Source: CANMUM01 sp965263365 (lineage in GTDB: Bacteria; Pseudomonadota; Alphaproteobacteria; Rhodobacterales; Rhodobacteraceae). Taken from it: DNA of 64,000 nt. The notes below the pieces were generated by a model. It saw nothing but the letters and a program-made list of their open reading frames with translations, was not told the origin of the DNA and ran no database searches. The position numbers and the translations under genes are program-made. Shown piece by piece: positions 35,369 to 43,309 of this stretch. Numbering within the stretch: position 1 is the stretch's first letter; each line of letters starts with the position of its first letter. The stretch is from positions 620,001 to 684,000 of the forward strand of contig OZ253672.1 in the NCBI GenBank assembly GCA_965263365.1, read 5' to 3'.

Positions 35369-36754
35369 TTAATTATGGACCTCGCTCAATGCAACATCAA
35401 CAGCTTCTGTAATTTGATCAATTTGATCGCTGTTTGCAATTAGTGCAGGCGAAAAACACAATGTGTTATTATATTGACCGAGCGAACGATTTGTCGCTCC
35501 AATGATAACACCTTGTGCGTTACAAGACCCTATGATTTGTTGCACGACTTTTTCGTGTACAGGTTCTTTTGTTTCCCGATCTACGACAAGTTCTAAGCCG
35601 TTAAAAAGGCCTTTACCACGTACGTCACCAATCATCTTGTGCTTGTCTTTCAGAGCGTTAAGCCCGTCCATAAAATAGTCGCCCATCTTGATGGTGTTTT
35701 CAATGAGTCCTTCTTCTTCAATAATGTTCATATTTTCGATCGCTGCCACGGGGCCAGATGTGCATCCCCCAAAGGTCGAAATATCTCGGAAATATGAAAG
35801 TGGATCCGAAGGGTTTTCTTTGAACATATCAAAAACTTTATCTGTGGTAACCATGCACGAAATGGCAGCATATCCTGAGGCAACTCCTTTCGCCATGGTC
35901 ACAAAATCAGGTTCTATGCCAAAGTGTTGGTAGCCAAACCACTTACCCGTTCGACCAAGGCCGCATACGACTTCATCGATATGAATAAGAATGTCATATT
36001 TGCGGCATATCTCTTGAACGCGTGGCCAATAGGAGTCAGGCGGCACAATCACGCCGCCACCAGCTGTGATCGGCTCCAAGCAAATCGCCCCAATCGTGTC
36101 AGGACCTTCGCGCAAAATAACGTCTTCGATGGCGTTCGCTGCCGCGATTCCATAGTCAGTTTCGTTCGGAAATTGGTTTCGATATTCAAGACAATGGGGG
36201 ACTTGCACAAAACCATCAACGAAAGGCCCATATTGTGCATTGCGTTCCGGATGCCCTCCCGCCGATAAGCACGCAATCGTGGTGCCGTGATAATCGCGTT
36301 CGCGGTATAATATCTTTCCCTTTTTTCCGCCGTGAACTTGGTGTGAAAGTTGACGGATGATTTTAAAGACCTTCTCATTAGCTTCTGAACCTGAATTAGA
36401 ATAATAAACACGACTCATGCCGGGCATTTTTTCTAGCAATCTTTGCGCAAATTCCGCGCCCGGAATGGAACCGACAGCGCCCGCAAAATAGTTCAGCTTG
36501 ACGAGCTGATCGCGAACAGCGTCCGCGATGCGTTTTCTGCCATATCCAACATTAACCGTCCAAACACCGCCCGAAACAGCATCAAGGTGCTCTTTGCCGT
36601 TGATGTCCCAAACATTCATGCCCTTACCTTCAACGATAATGCGTGGATCTGCACCGCTAAAAAACGGTGCGTGTTGGGTCAAGTGATGCCAGACATGCGC
36701 ACGGTCGAGCTCGGTGATGTGTGTCATGTCGTTCACGGGGTTTGGATGGTTCAT
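35369..36754 (-). CDS. tpa: taurine:pyruvate aminotransferase
   Basis: 461 residues, class III PLP aminotransferase: DRAHVWHHLTQHAPF, SGGVWTVNVGYGRKRIADAV, YYSNSGSEANEKVFKI, ICLEPITAGGGVIVPP, IHIDEVVCGLGRTGKWF (PLP Asp) and FVTMAKGVASGYAA (PLP Lys). Tpa moves the amino group of taurine to pyruvate, giving sulfoacetaldehyde for Xsc and alanine. The start ATG has AAGGAACC before it. Divergent from tauABC across 312 bases. Confidence 0.94.
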   Translation of the reverse strand: MNHPNPVNDMTHITELDRAHVWHHLTQHAPFFSGADPRIIVEGKGMNVWDINGKEHLDAVSGGVWTVNVGYGRKRIADAVRDQLVKLNYFAGAVGSIPGAEFAQRLLEKMPGMSRVYYSNSGSEANEKVFKIIRQLSHQVHGGKKGKILYRERDYHGTTIACLSAGGHPERNAQYGPFVDGFVQVPHCLEYRNQFPNETDYGIAAANAIEDVILREGPDTIGAICLEPITAGGGVIVPPDSYWPRVQEICRKYDILIHIDEVVCGLGRTGKWFGYQHFGIEPDFVTMAKGVASGYAAISCMVTTDKVFDMFKENPSDPLSYFRDISTFGGCTSGPVAAIENMNIIEEEGLIENTIKMGDYFMDGLNALKDKHKMIGDVRGKGLFNGLELVVDRETKEPVHEKVVQQIIGSCNAQGVIIGATNRSLGQYNNTLCFSPALIANSDQIDQITEAVDVALSEVHN

Positions 36755-37066
36755 GCAAGGTTCCTTAACTTAGTGAGGTCGAATTCTCGTTCTAAAATTT
36801 ATAGCTTTGCGCGCTAATATTTATAGGGCCAGTTTTTTGATAAGTATATATCCAAAATGGTAAGTTATGTAACATATTTTCGAGCGTACGGATAATGTTT
36901 TATTTGCGGTTGAAGAAGTCTTTTAGCGAAATTGTTTGACATATGTTTTTTTATACTCTCATTATAGTCAACAAGGCTTGTTGTATTATCAGCAACAGCT
37001 GTTCTTTTATTCGATAAGCGTAACTTTGAAGAATAATATAAGAAGTATAATTAACGGAGTGAAAAC
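36755..37066. promoter_or_regulatory. divergent tpa / tauA control region
   Basis: 312 AT-rich bases with no reading frame worth calling. It must hold the promoters of tpa and of tauABC. TTGACA at 36936-36941 could be the tauA -35, but I cannot find a convincing -10 at the right distance, consistent with activator dependence. I could not recognise TauR boxes by eye. Confidence 0.6.
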
Positions 37067-38065
37067 ATGAAATTAATCACAAAATTATCGATCGGTGCGG
37101 CGGCGCTTGCTGGTGTGATGTCGGCTCATTCTGCAAATGCAGAAGAGTTGAATGTTGCCTATTTCTTGGAGTGGCCGATGCCGTTTCAGTATGCGAAAGT
37201 TATGAAAACATATGACGAAGCGCTCGGCATGGATGTCAACTGGGTTGCCTTTGATACGGGAACGGCAATGTCAGCGGCGATGGCTTCGGGTGATGTGCAC
37301 ATTTCGGTTTCTCAAGGTGTTCCGCCTTTTGTTGTTGCGGCTTCTGGCGGACAGGATCTTCAGATTATGGACGTTGCGGTGAGTTATTCTGAAAATGACA
37401 ACTGCGTGGTCGCAAGCGCACTTGAAATCGACAAAGACAATGCGGGTGAACTCGCCGGTAAAAAAGTAGGTGTTCCGCTTGGTACGGCTGCGCATTATGG
37501 ATTTTTGTCTCAGATGGCGCATTTTGGTGTTGATGTAGGTTCAATGGAAGTTGTGGATATGGCGCCGGCAGAAGGCGCGGCGGCATTTGAACAAGGTAGC
37601 CTGGACATGGTATGTGGTTGGGGCGGTGCGCTTGTTCGTATGAAAGAAAACGGCAATGTCTTATTGACGGGCGCTGAAAAAGAAGAACTGGGCATTCTTG
37701 TGTTTGATGTGACGTCTGCGCCAGCAGCCTGGGCTGCAGAAAATGCCGAGACGATTTCTAAATTCCTTAAAGTGACTGCTGATGCGAATGCGATGTGGGC
37801 AGCTGGCGATAAACGCGACGAAATGTTGTCAGTCATTGCAGAAGACGCAGGAATGGAACTAGATGCTGCGGCTGGTTCAATTGATACTTTCGTATTCCCA
37901 ACCATTGAAGAGCAGCTTTCTGAAAAATGGCTCGGTGGTGGCGCACAAAGCTTCATGCTGGGCGTTGCTGAGGTATTTGCGGAAGCCGGATCAATCGAGG
38001 GCGCGCTTGAATCTTACGAAGGAAATGTGGATGCAAGCTATCTTGAAGCAGCGGGCAGCATGTAA
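37067..38065 (+). CDS. tauA: taurine ABC transporter, periplasmic binding protein
   Basis: 332 residues: signal peptide (KLSIGAAALAGVMSAHSANA), then ELNVAYFLEWPMPFQYAKV and the SsuA/TauA-type fold (GTAMSAAMASGDVHISVSQG, KKVGVPLGTAAHYGFLSQM). The acidic mature protein (many Asp/Glu, Met) is typical of marine binding proteins. ATG preceded by CGGAG. First gene of tauABC; delivers taurine to TauBC. Confidence 0.93.
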   Translation: MKLITKLSIGAAALAGVMSAHSANAEELNVAYFLEWPMPFQYAKVMKTYDEALGMDVNWVAFDTGTAMSAAMASGDVHISVSQGVPPFVVAASGGQDLQIMDVAVSYSENDNCVVASALEIDKDNAGELAGKKVGVPLGTAAHYGFLSQMAHFGVDVGSMEVVDMAPAEGAAAFEQGSLDMVCGWGGALVRMKENGNVLLTGAEKEELGILVFDVTSAPAAWAAENAETISKFLKVTADANAMWAAGDKRDEMLSVIAEDAGMELDAAAGSIDTFVFPTIEEQLSEKWLGGGAQSFMLGVAEVFAEAGSIEGALESYEGNVDASYLEAAGSM

Positions 38066-38129
38066 GCCTAAGCTCAAACTCTGGGCGGCTTTGGCCGCCC
38101 TTACTTTTATATGTTAATCGAAAGAAAAT

Positions 38130-38933
38130 ATGCCGCGACTTGAAATTGATAATTTGTCTATGCGCTTTGATTTGCCTGATGGAGGTAGTGTGCAAGCGCT
38201 CCAAGATGTTTCCCTGTCAATCAATAAAGGGGAGATATTATCTGTTCTTGGCCCTTCGGGTTGTGGAAAAACGACCCTACTTAATATCATAGCAGGTTTT
38301 CTTGCTCCCACATCGGGTGAAATTCGTCTTAATGAGCAAAAAGTGACAGGGCCGAGCGCAGAGCGCGGAATGGTGTTTCAGCAAGGCGCATTATTTGAAT
38401 GGATGAGCGTGCGCGAAAATGTAGGATTTGGGCCGAAAATGAAAGGCACAAATTTGCGAGATCGCAGCATCGTTGTCGATAATTTGCTTGATACAGTTGG
38501 TTTGCAAGACTTTAAGGAAAAGGCTGTTTATGAACTTTCCGGTGGCATGCAGCAGCGGGTCGCCTTAGCACGCTGTCTCGCCAATGATCCCGATGTGATT
38601 TTGATGGATGAGCCACTGGGTGCGCTCGATGCGTTAACGCGACAAAAAATGCAAGGTCTGGTTCTTAAGCTATGGAAAGAAACAGGTAAGACCGTAATAT
38701 TGATTACACATTCTGTCGAGGAGGCATTGTTATTGGGCGAACGCTTGATCGTCATGGCACCGCGCCCAGGTCGTATTCATAAAGAATATCAATTACCTTT
38801 TGCAGAATTGGGCGTGGATGCGGACTTGCGCGAAGTTAAAAATAGCAATGGTTTTGGCGAAACACGTGATGAAATTCTTAACATGATTTGGGATATGGAA
38901 GAAGAAATAATGGGCGGGGAGGCGAGCACATGA
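38130..38933 (+). CDS. tauB: taurine ABC transporter, ATPase
   Basis: 267 residues. Walker A GPSGCGKTT, Q-loop MVFQQGALFEWM, signature ELSGGMQQRVALARCLANDP, Walker B DVILMDEPLGALDA, switch His in ILITHSVEEALLLGERLIVM. Energises taurine uptake; its stop overlaps the tauC start by 4 bases. Confidence 0.95.
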   Translation: MPRLEIDNLSMRFDLPDGGSVQALQDVSLSINKGEILSVLGPSGCGKTTLLNIIAGFLAPTSGEIRLNEQKVTGPSAERGMVFQQGALFEWMSVRENVGFGPKMKGTNLRDRSIVVDNLLDTVGLQDFKEKAVYELSGGMQQRVALARCLANDPDVILMDEPLGALDALTRQKMQGLVLKLWKETGKTVILITHSVEEALLLGERLIVMAPRPGRIHKEYQLPFAELGVDADLREVKNSNGFGETRDEILNMIWDMEEEIMGGEAST

Positions 38934-40204
38934 CCGGCATTTCGATTCTTATTGGTTACGCTCTTCTCTTTACAATTTGTTTTTTGATTGTTCGTGTGCT
39001 TCGCAACCGCATGACACGCACGCGACACTATAGCTCGCTAAAAACGGTTACTTTTGGAGATGAAAGTGCAGTGAAGCCAGATCGCTGGGCGTCTATTCTG
39101 TCTGTTCTCGTCATATTTTTAATCTGGGGTGTTTTTACAAATTCGAAGTTGGTTCCTTTTCACGTTCCGGGGCCTTTTGTCGGGGATGAGAGTTTTACTT
39201 ATACTGCAGAAAATGCGCAGGGCGACCGCGATCAGGCCACAGTTTTTGTTCGTGTTCATGAAAAAAATACGGAGGCAGATCTGCCTGAAATGGGGTCTAG
39301 TGATGGTTTTGCGAAAGATGATGCTTTGCTCGTTCAAGTTTGGCGTTCGCAGCTACTGAAGGCACAAGATAATGATCAGGGTGGCGACATCGACGGATAT
39401 AAGATTGTCGAAGTGAATGGCGAAAGCATTGCGCCTGAGCAAAGCGTAAGTACTCCATTTGGACGTGTGTTTTTGACTGCCAAGGGCACAATAAATTTTA
39501 CACCCAAAGCCGGCTTGCAAATGCAGCCCCTTTACCTACCATCGCCGGAAGCCGTCGGAGCGCGTTTTGTTGATCTTGTTCAAAACGGATATAAAAATAT
39601 CTCTCTTGGACGTCACGTTTGGATATCACTTGAACGTGTCTTGAAGGGCTTTTTCTTCGGGGCATTGTTGGGGATTCCGCTGGGATATGCGATGGGTCTT
39701 GCAAATTGGCCGCGAGGTTGGTTCGACCCGATTGTGGAATTCATGCGACCTGTACCACCACTTGCTTTGATTCCACTTGTAATTATTTGGTTTGGAATTG
39801 GTGAAAATGGCAAAGTTGTATTGCTATTTCTTGCTGCACTTTGGATTATGGCGATTGCCGCGCGCGCAGGTGTTGCGGGGGTGAATATAAGTAAAATTCG
39901 TGCCGCGTATTCCTTGGGCGCTTCTAAGCCGCAGATTATGCGACATATTATCGTCCCGAACTCGCTGCCTGAAATTTTTACTGGTGCGCGCGTTGCAATG
40001 GGTGTTTGTTGGGGGACGGTGGTTGCCGCGGAACTGGTGGCAGCCTCCGAAGGTGTTGGTATGATGATCATGAGTGCAGCAAAATTCTCTCAAACAGATA
40101 TCGTAATTGTGGGCATTGTGTTAATTGGTATCATCGGTTTTAGCATTGATGTGTTGATGCGAATTGTTGAAAATCGATTGGTTCCTTGGAAGGGCCGTAG
40201 CTAA
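38930..40204 (+). CDS. tauC: taurine ABC transporter, permease with an Ig-like insertion
   Basis: 424 residues against about 260-280 for ordinary TauC/SsuC. Helices at about 3-23 and 54-69 are followed by an extra soluble segment (about 78-198), and then the normal BPD permease (HVWISLERVLKGFFFGALLG, EAA loop in AAYSLGASKPQIMRHIIVP). The insert contains DESFTYTAENAQGDRDQATV and, later, DIDGYKIVEVNGESI and GTINFTPKAG, which read like the second and the first half of a VCBS/cadherin-type repeat, in swapped order. Being between helices 2 and 3 it is probably periplasmic. Start ATG 38930 overlaps tauB. Confidence 0.9.
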   Translation: MTGISILIGYALLFTICFLIVRVLRNRMTRTRHYSSLKTVTFGDESAVKPDRWASILSVLVIFLIWGVFTNSKLVPFHVPGPFVGDESFTYTAENAQGDRDQATVFVRVHEKNTEADLPEMGSSDGFAKDDALLVQVWRSQLLKAQDNDQGGDIDGYKIVEVNGESIAPEQSVSTPFGRVFLTAKGTINFTPKAGLQMQPLYLPSPEAVGARFVDLVQNGYKNISLGRHVWISLERVLKGFFFGALLGIPLGYAMGLANWPRGWFDPIVEFMRPVPPLALIPLVIIWFGIGENGKVVLLFLAALWIMAIAARAGVAGVNISKIRAAYSLGASKPQIMRHIIVPNSLPEIFTGARVAMGVCWGTVVAAELVAASEGVGMMIMSAAKFSQTDIVIVGIVLIGIIGFSIDVLMRIVENRLVPWKGRS

Positions 40205-40205
40205 T

Positions 40206-41399
40206 TTGAAACGTTTTGAAGGGCAATTTACGCAGCAAGAGCCCATTGATGAATCGGCGATTGAGGCGGCTCTTCGGGTTTTACGTTCAGGGCGCTTGCA
40301 TCGATATAATCTTTTAGGAAACGAGATTGGCGAGGTTACGCTCCTCGAAGAAGAATATGCCAAATGGCAACGGGTAAAATATTGTCTCGCCGTTACTTCG
40401 GGTGGGCAAGCAATGCAAATTGCTTTGCGTGCGGCGGGCGTACTAAACGGTGATCAAGTGCTCACCAATGCTTTTACACTCGCTCCTGTGCCAGGTGCAA
40501 TTCATGCCGTGGGTGCGAAGCCCCTCTTTGTTGAGATTGACGAAAATTTGCGCTTTGATATTGACGATTTTCAACAAAAGGCTGAACGCACCGGCGCGCG
40601 TTTTTTATTGCTTTCTCATATGCGCGGTCACTTATGCGATCTAGAGCGTCTGGTTGATGTGTGTTCGCAATTTGGTATTTTGATGATTGAAGATTGTGCG
40701 CATACAATGGGCGCGACGTGGAATGGCGCTCGATCGGGTAATTTTGGATTGGCCGGTTGTTTTTCAACCCAGACCTATAAGCATATGAACTCAGGAGAGG
40801 GTGGTTTTTTAACCTCAAATAATCCTGAATTTATGGCGCGTGCCATTATTATGAGCGGGAGCTATATGCTCTTTGAACGACATGGAGCGCGGCCCGATGA
40901 TCTTTATTTTGAACGCGCTAAACTTGAAATGCCAAATTGTTCTGCGCGTATGGATTCACTCCGAGCATCAATTTTAAGGCCGCAGCTTGCGAATATTGAG
41001 AAAGTGATTGTAGATTGGAATGTGCGATATGATCTCATCTCTCAAACACTTAGTCTTGTGAATGGAGTGCAATTACCACAACGACCAAATCATGAAAAAT
41101 ATGTCGGTTCCTCAATTCAATTTCGAATTCCCGAATTTTCTGATTCGAAATGTAAAGCGTTTTTAGCAGCTTGTGACAAGAGAGGTGTTGAATTGAAGTG
41201 GTTTGGTCGGAAAGCGCCGCACGGTTTCACGTCAAACCATAAGACATGGCAGTATGTTGCAAAGCAAGATCTACCACAAACCGATCAAACCTTACGCACA
41301 CTTTTTGATATGCGAATTTCAACAGTATTTTCGCTTGAGGATTGTGAGTTCATTGCGAGCCTAATTATTGAGGCTTACCGCGAAATTTCGAAAACTTAA
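40206..41399 (+). CDS. DegT/DnrJ/EryC1/StrS-family aminotransferase
   Basis: 397 residues, PLP fold type I: YCLAVTSGGQAMQIALRAAG at the N-terminus, MIEDCAHTMGATWNGARSG (PLP Asp) and FSTQTYKHMNSGEGGFLTS with the PLP lysine K in TYKH, then MDSLRASILRPQL. Sugar aminotransferases belong here, but no sugar pathway is nearby. It follows tauC by one base (TTG start at 40206; an upstream TTG at 40164 overlaps tauC), so it seems part of the tau operon. Its role there is unknown. Confidence 0.82.
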   Translation: MKRFEGQFTQQEPIDESAIEAALRVLRSGRLHRYNLLGNEIGEVTLLEEEYAKWQRVKYCLAVTSGGQAMQIALRAAGVLNGDQVLTNAFTLAPVPGAIHAVGAKPLFVEIDENLRFDIDDFQQKAERTGARFLLLSHMRGHLCDLERLVDVCSQFGILMIEDCAHTMGATWNGARSGNFGLAGCFSTQTYKHMNSGEGGFLTSNNPEFMARAIIMSGSYMLFERHGARPDDLYFERAKLEMPNCSARMDSLRASILRPQLANIEKVIVDWNVRYDLISQTLSLVNGVQLPQRPNHEKYVGSSIQFRIPEFSDSKCKAFLAACDKRGVELKWFGRKAPHGFTSNHKTWQYVAKQDLPQTDQTLRTLFDMRISTVFSLEDCEFIASLIIEAYREISKT

Positions 41400-41465
41400 A
41401 ATTTACCCGACTTTTTACTCTCCGCATTGCTGATCTTAGATAAATTTTCCATGAACGCTTGACAC

Positions 41466-41501
41466 GTTCTCTTTTTGTTCTTAAAAGAACATAAGAAGAA
41501 C
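41466..41501. promoter_or_regulatory. double LexA (SOS) box before recA
   Basis: GTTC-N7-GTTC (41466-41480) is followed, six bases on, by GAAC-N7-GAAC (41487-41501). Each is the alphaproteobacterial LexA box, and together they make a 36-base inverted repeat. It lies about 50 bases before the recA start, where the promoter must be. Confidence 0.85.
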
Positions 41502-41549
41502 AAATTTACGCTTGTCTATGGAAATGGGCTATGAAATAAGGAGGCAGAA

Positions 41550-42623
41550 ATGGCAACAGTGTTGGATTTAATGGATAAAAAAGACTCAGATAAACATAAG
41601 GCACTTGAGGCTGCGATGTCTCAGATTGACCGTCAATTTGGCAAGGGTTCGATTATGAAGTTGTCAGATCGTCCTGTTATGGAGATTTCGGCGATTTCGA
41701 CGGGTTCCCTTGGTCTTGATATTGCGCTTGGGATTGGCGGTCTTCCCAAGGGTCGGATTATCGAAGTTTATGGTCCTGAGAGTTCGGGCAAGACGACTTT
41801 AGCGCTTCATGTTTTGGCGGAGGCTCAAAAGTCGGGTGATATTTGTGCGTTTGTGGATGCGGAGCATGCGCTTGATCCGAGCTATGCGCGCAAGCTTGGT
41901 GTGAATACGGATGATCTTTTGATTTCGCAGCCTGATGCGGGCGAGCAAGCGCTTGAGATTACAGAAACCTTGGTGCGTTCTGGCGCGGTTTCTGTTGTGG
42001 TTGTTGATTCGGTTGCCGCCTTGACTCCGCGCGCTGAACTTGAAGGCGATATGGGAGATGCGACGGTGGGCGCACAGGCTCGGCTTATGTCTCAAGCCAT
42101 GCGCAAGCTGACCGCCGCCATTAGCCGTTCGAATTGCATGGTCATCTTTATTAATCAAATTCGCATGAAGATTGGGGTTATGTTTGGCAGCCCCGAAACG
42201 ACATCTGGTGGGAACGCGCTTAAGTTTTATGCGTCTGTGCGTATTGATATTCGCCGGATTGGTGCGATTAAAGAACGTGATGATGTTGTTGGGAACCAAA
42301 CGCGCGTTAAGGTTGTGAAGAACAAAGTTTCGCCGCCCTTTAAGCAAGTCGAATTTGACATTATGTACGGCGAGGGCATTTCGAAGCGCGGTGAGATTAT
42401 TGATCTTGGTGTGAAGGCTGGGATCGTTGAGAAATCTGGTTCTTGGTATTCTTATGGTGATGAGCGTATTGGTCAAGGCCGTGAGAATGCGAAGAATTAT
42501 TTGAAAGACCATCCCCAAATCGCTTACGAAATTGAGGATAAAATCAGAGCTGCCAATGGGCTTGACTTTGATGGGGCCGCTCCCAATCAAAATCAAGAAA
42601 ATGACAAGCTTATTGAAGAATAG
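41550..42623 (+). CDS. recA: recombinase RecA
   Basis: 357 residues. Walker A GPESSGKTT, DAEHALDPSYARKLGV, Walker B region VVVVDSVAALTP, L1 EGDMGDATVGAQARLMSQAM, INQIRMKIGVMFGSPETTSG. Forms filaments on single-stranded DNA for recombination and triggers LexA self-cleavage. The ATG follows a strong AAGGAGG. SOS control is supported by the double LexA box upstream. Confidence 0.97.
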   Translation: MATVLDLMDKKDSDKHKALEAAMSQIDRQFGKGSIMKLSDRPVMEISAISTGSLGLDIALGIGGLPKGRIIEVYGPESSGKTTLALHVLAEAQKSGDICAFVDAEHALDPSYARKLGVNTDDLLISQPDAGEQALEITETLVRSGAVSVVVVDSVAALTPRAELEGDMGDATVGAQARLMSQAMRKLTAAISRSNCMVIFINQIRMKIGVMFGSPETTSGGNALKFYASVRIDIRRIGAIKERDDVVGNQTRVKVVKNKVSPPFKQVEFDIMYGEGISKRGEIIDLGVKAGIVEKSGSWYSYGDERIGQGRENAKNYLKDHPQIAYEIEDKIRAANGLDFDGAAPNQNQENDKLIEE

Positions 42624-42690
42624 TTTGAGCCGCTAATCTTATCTTAATCATTACCTCCTAAGTTTAAATAAACGAAGTGAGGAGGTTGTT

Positions 42691-43233
42691 TTGTCTTTAT
42701 TAGTTGTTTTTGCTATGAGTTGTCGAATTTTATCAACACCGCTTGACATGGCCTTTGTTGACTCACCTCATGCCGCGATTGGAACATGTGGCAATGATCA
42801 GATTAAAATTGAATCACATCAAAGAAACCTGAACGCACTTGATGGCAATGATGAAATAATTGATGCGAACGAAAAAGATAATATCTTAGTTGGCGGTCAT
42901 GGGAATGATACTTTTTATTCAGGCGCTGGGAATGATATCTATTACGGAGCTTCTGGGCGCGATCTTTTTGTGTTTGAGGGCTCTTTTGGAGAAGACACGA
43001 TTGCTGATTTTAATTATGCGCGGGGCGATCGAATTATGCTTATGCTTAATTTTCCAGAAGAAATGTCATTTGATAGTATAGTTGAAAACTATGTTGAAGA
43101 GTTCAATGGCTATTTAAAATTTGACTTTAGAAATTCAAGAAATTTTCAGCACTCTGTTTTGTGGATTAAAAATATGCCAAAATCTAGTCTAACGGAAAAT
43201 CGAATTTTAATAAGACACGTCGATACTAACTAA
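42691..43233 (+). CDS. small RTX-type calcium-binding repeat protein
   Basis: 180 residues with two or three hemolysin-type nonapeptides (VGGHGNDTFYSGAGNDIYYG, then ASGRDLFVFEGSFGEDTIAD) and no enzymatic domain. The C-terminal DTIADFNYARGDRIML block resembles the end of RTX secretion modules, so export by a type I system is possible, but none is near. Start: TTG at 42691 behind GAGGAGG; ATG 42715 is the alternative. It separates recA and alaS, normally neighbours. Confidence 0.75.
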   Translation: MSLLVVFAMSCRILSTPLDMAFVDSPHAAIGTCGNDQIKIESHQRNLNALDGNDEIIDANEKDNILVGGHGNDTFYSGAGNDIYYGASGRDLFVFEGSFGEDTIADFNYARGDRIMLMLNFPEEMSFDSIVENYVEEFNGYLKFDFRNSRNFQHSVLWIKNMPKSSLTENRILIRHVDTN

Positions 43234-43309
43234 TTCGACCTAAGGATTTGCGCTAGACAGTTTTTCACGCAATCGTTAGAACATAGCCAAGTAAATTTGG
43301 GAAGTTTTA

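Noticed and set aside
36755..37066. TauR operator boxes
   Set aside because: I could not find the expected direct repeats by eye; a motif search with known TauR sites is required.
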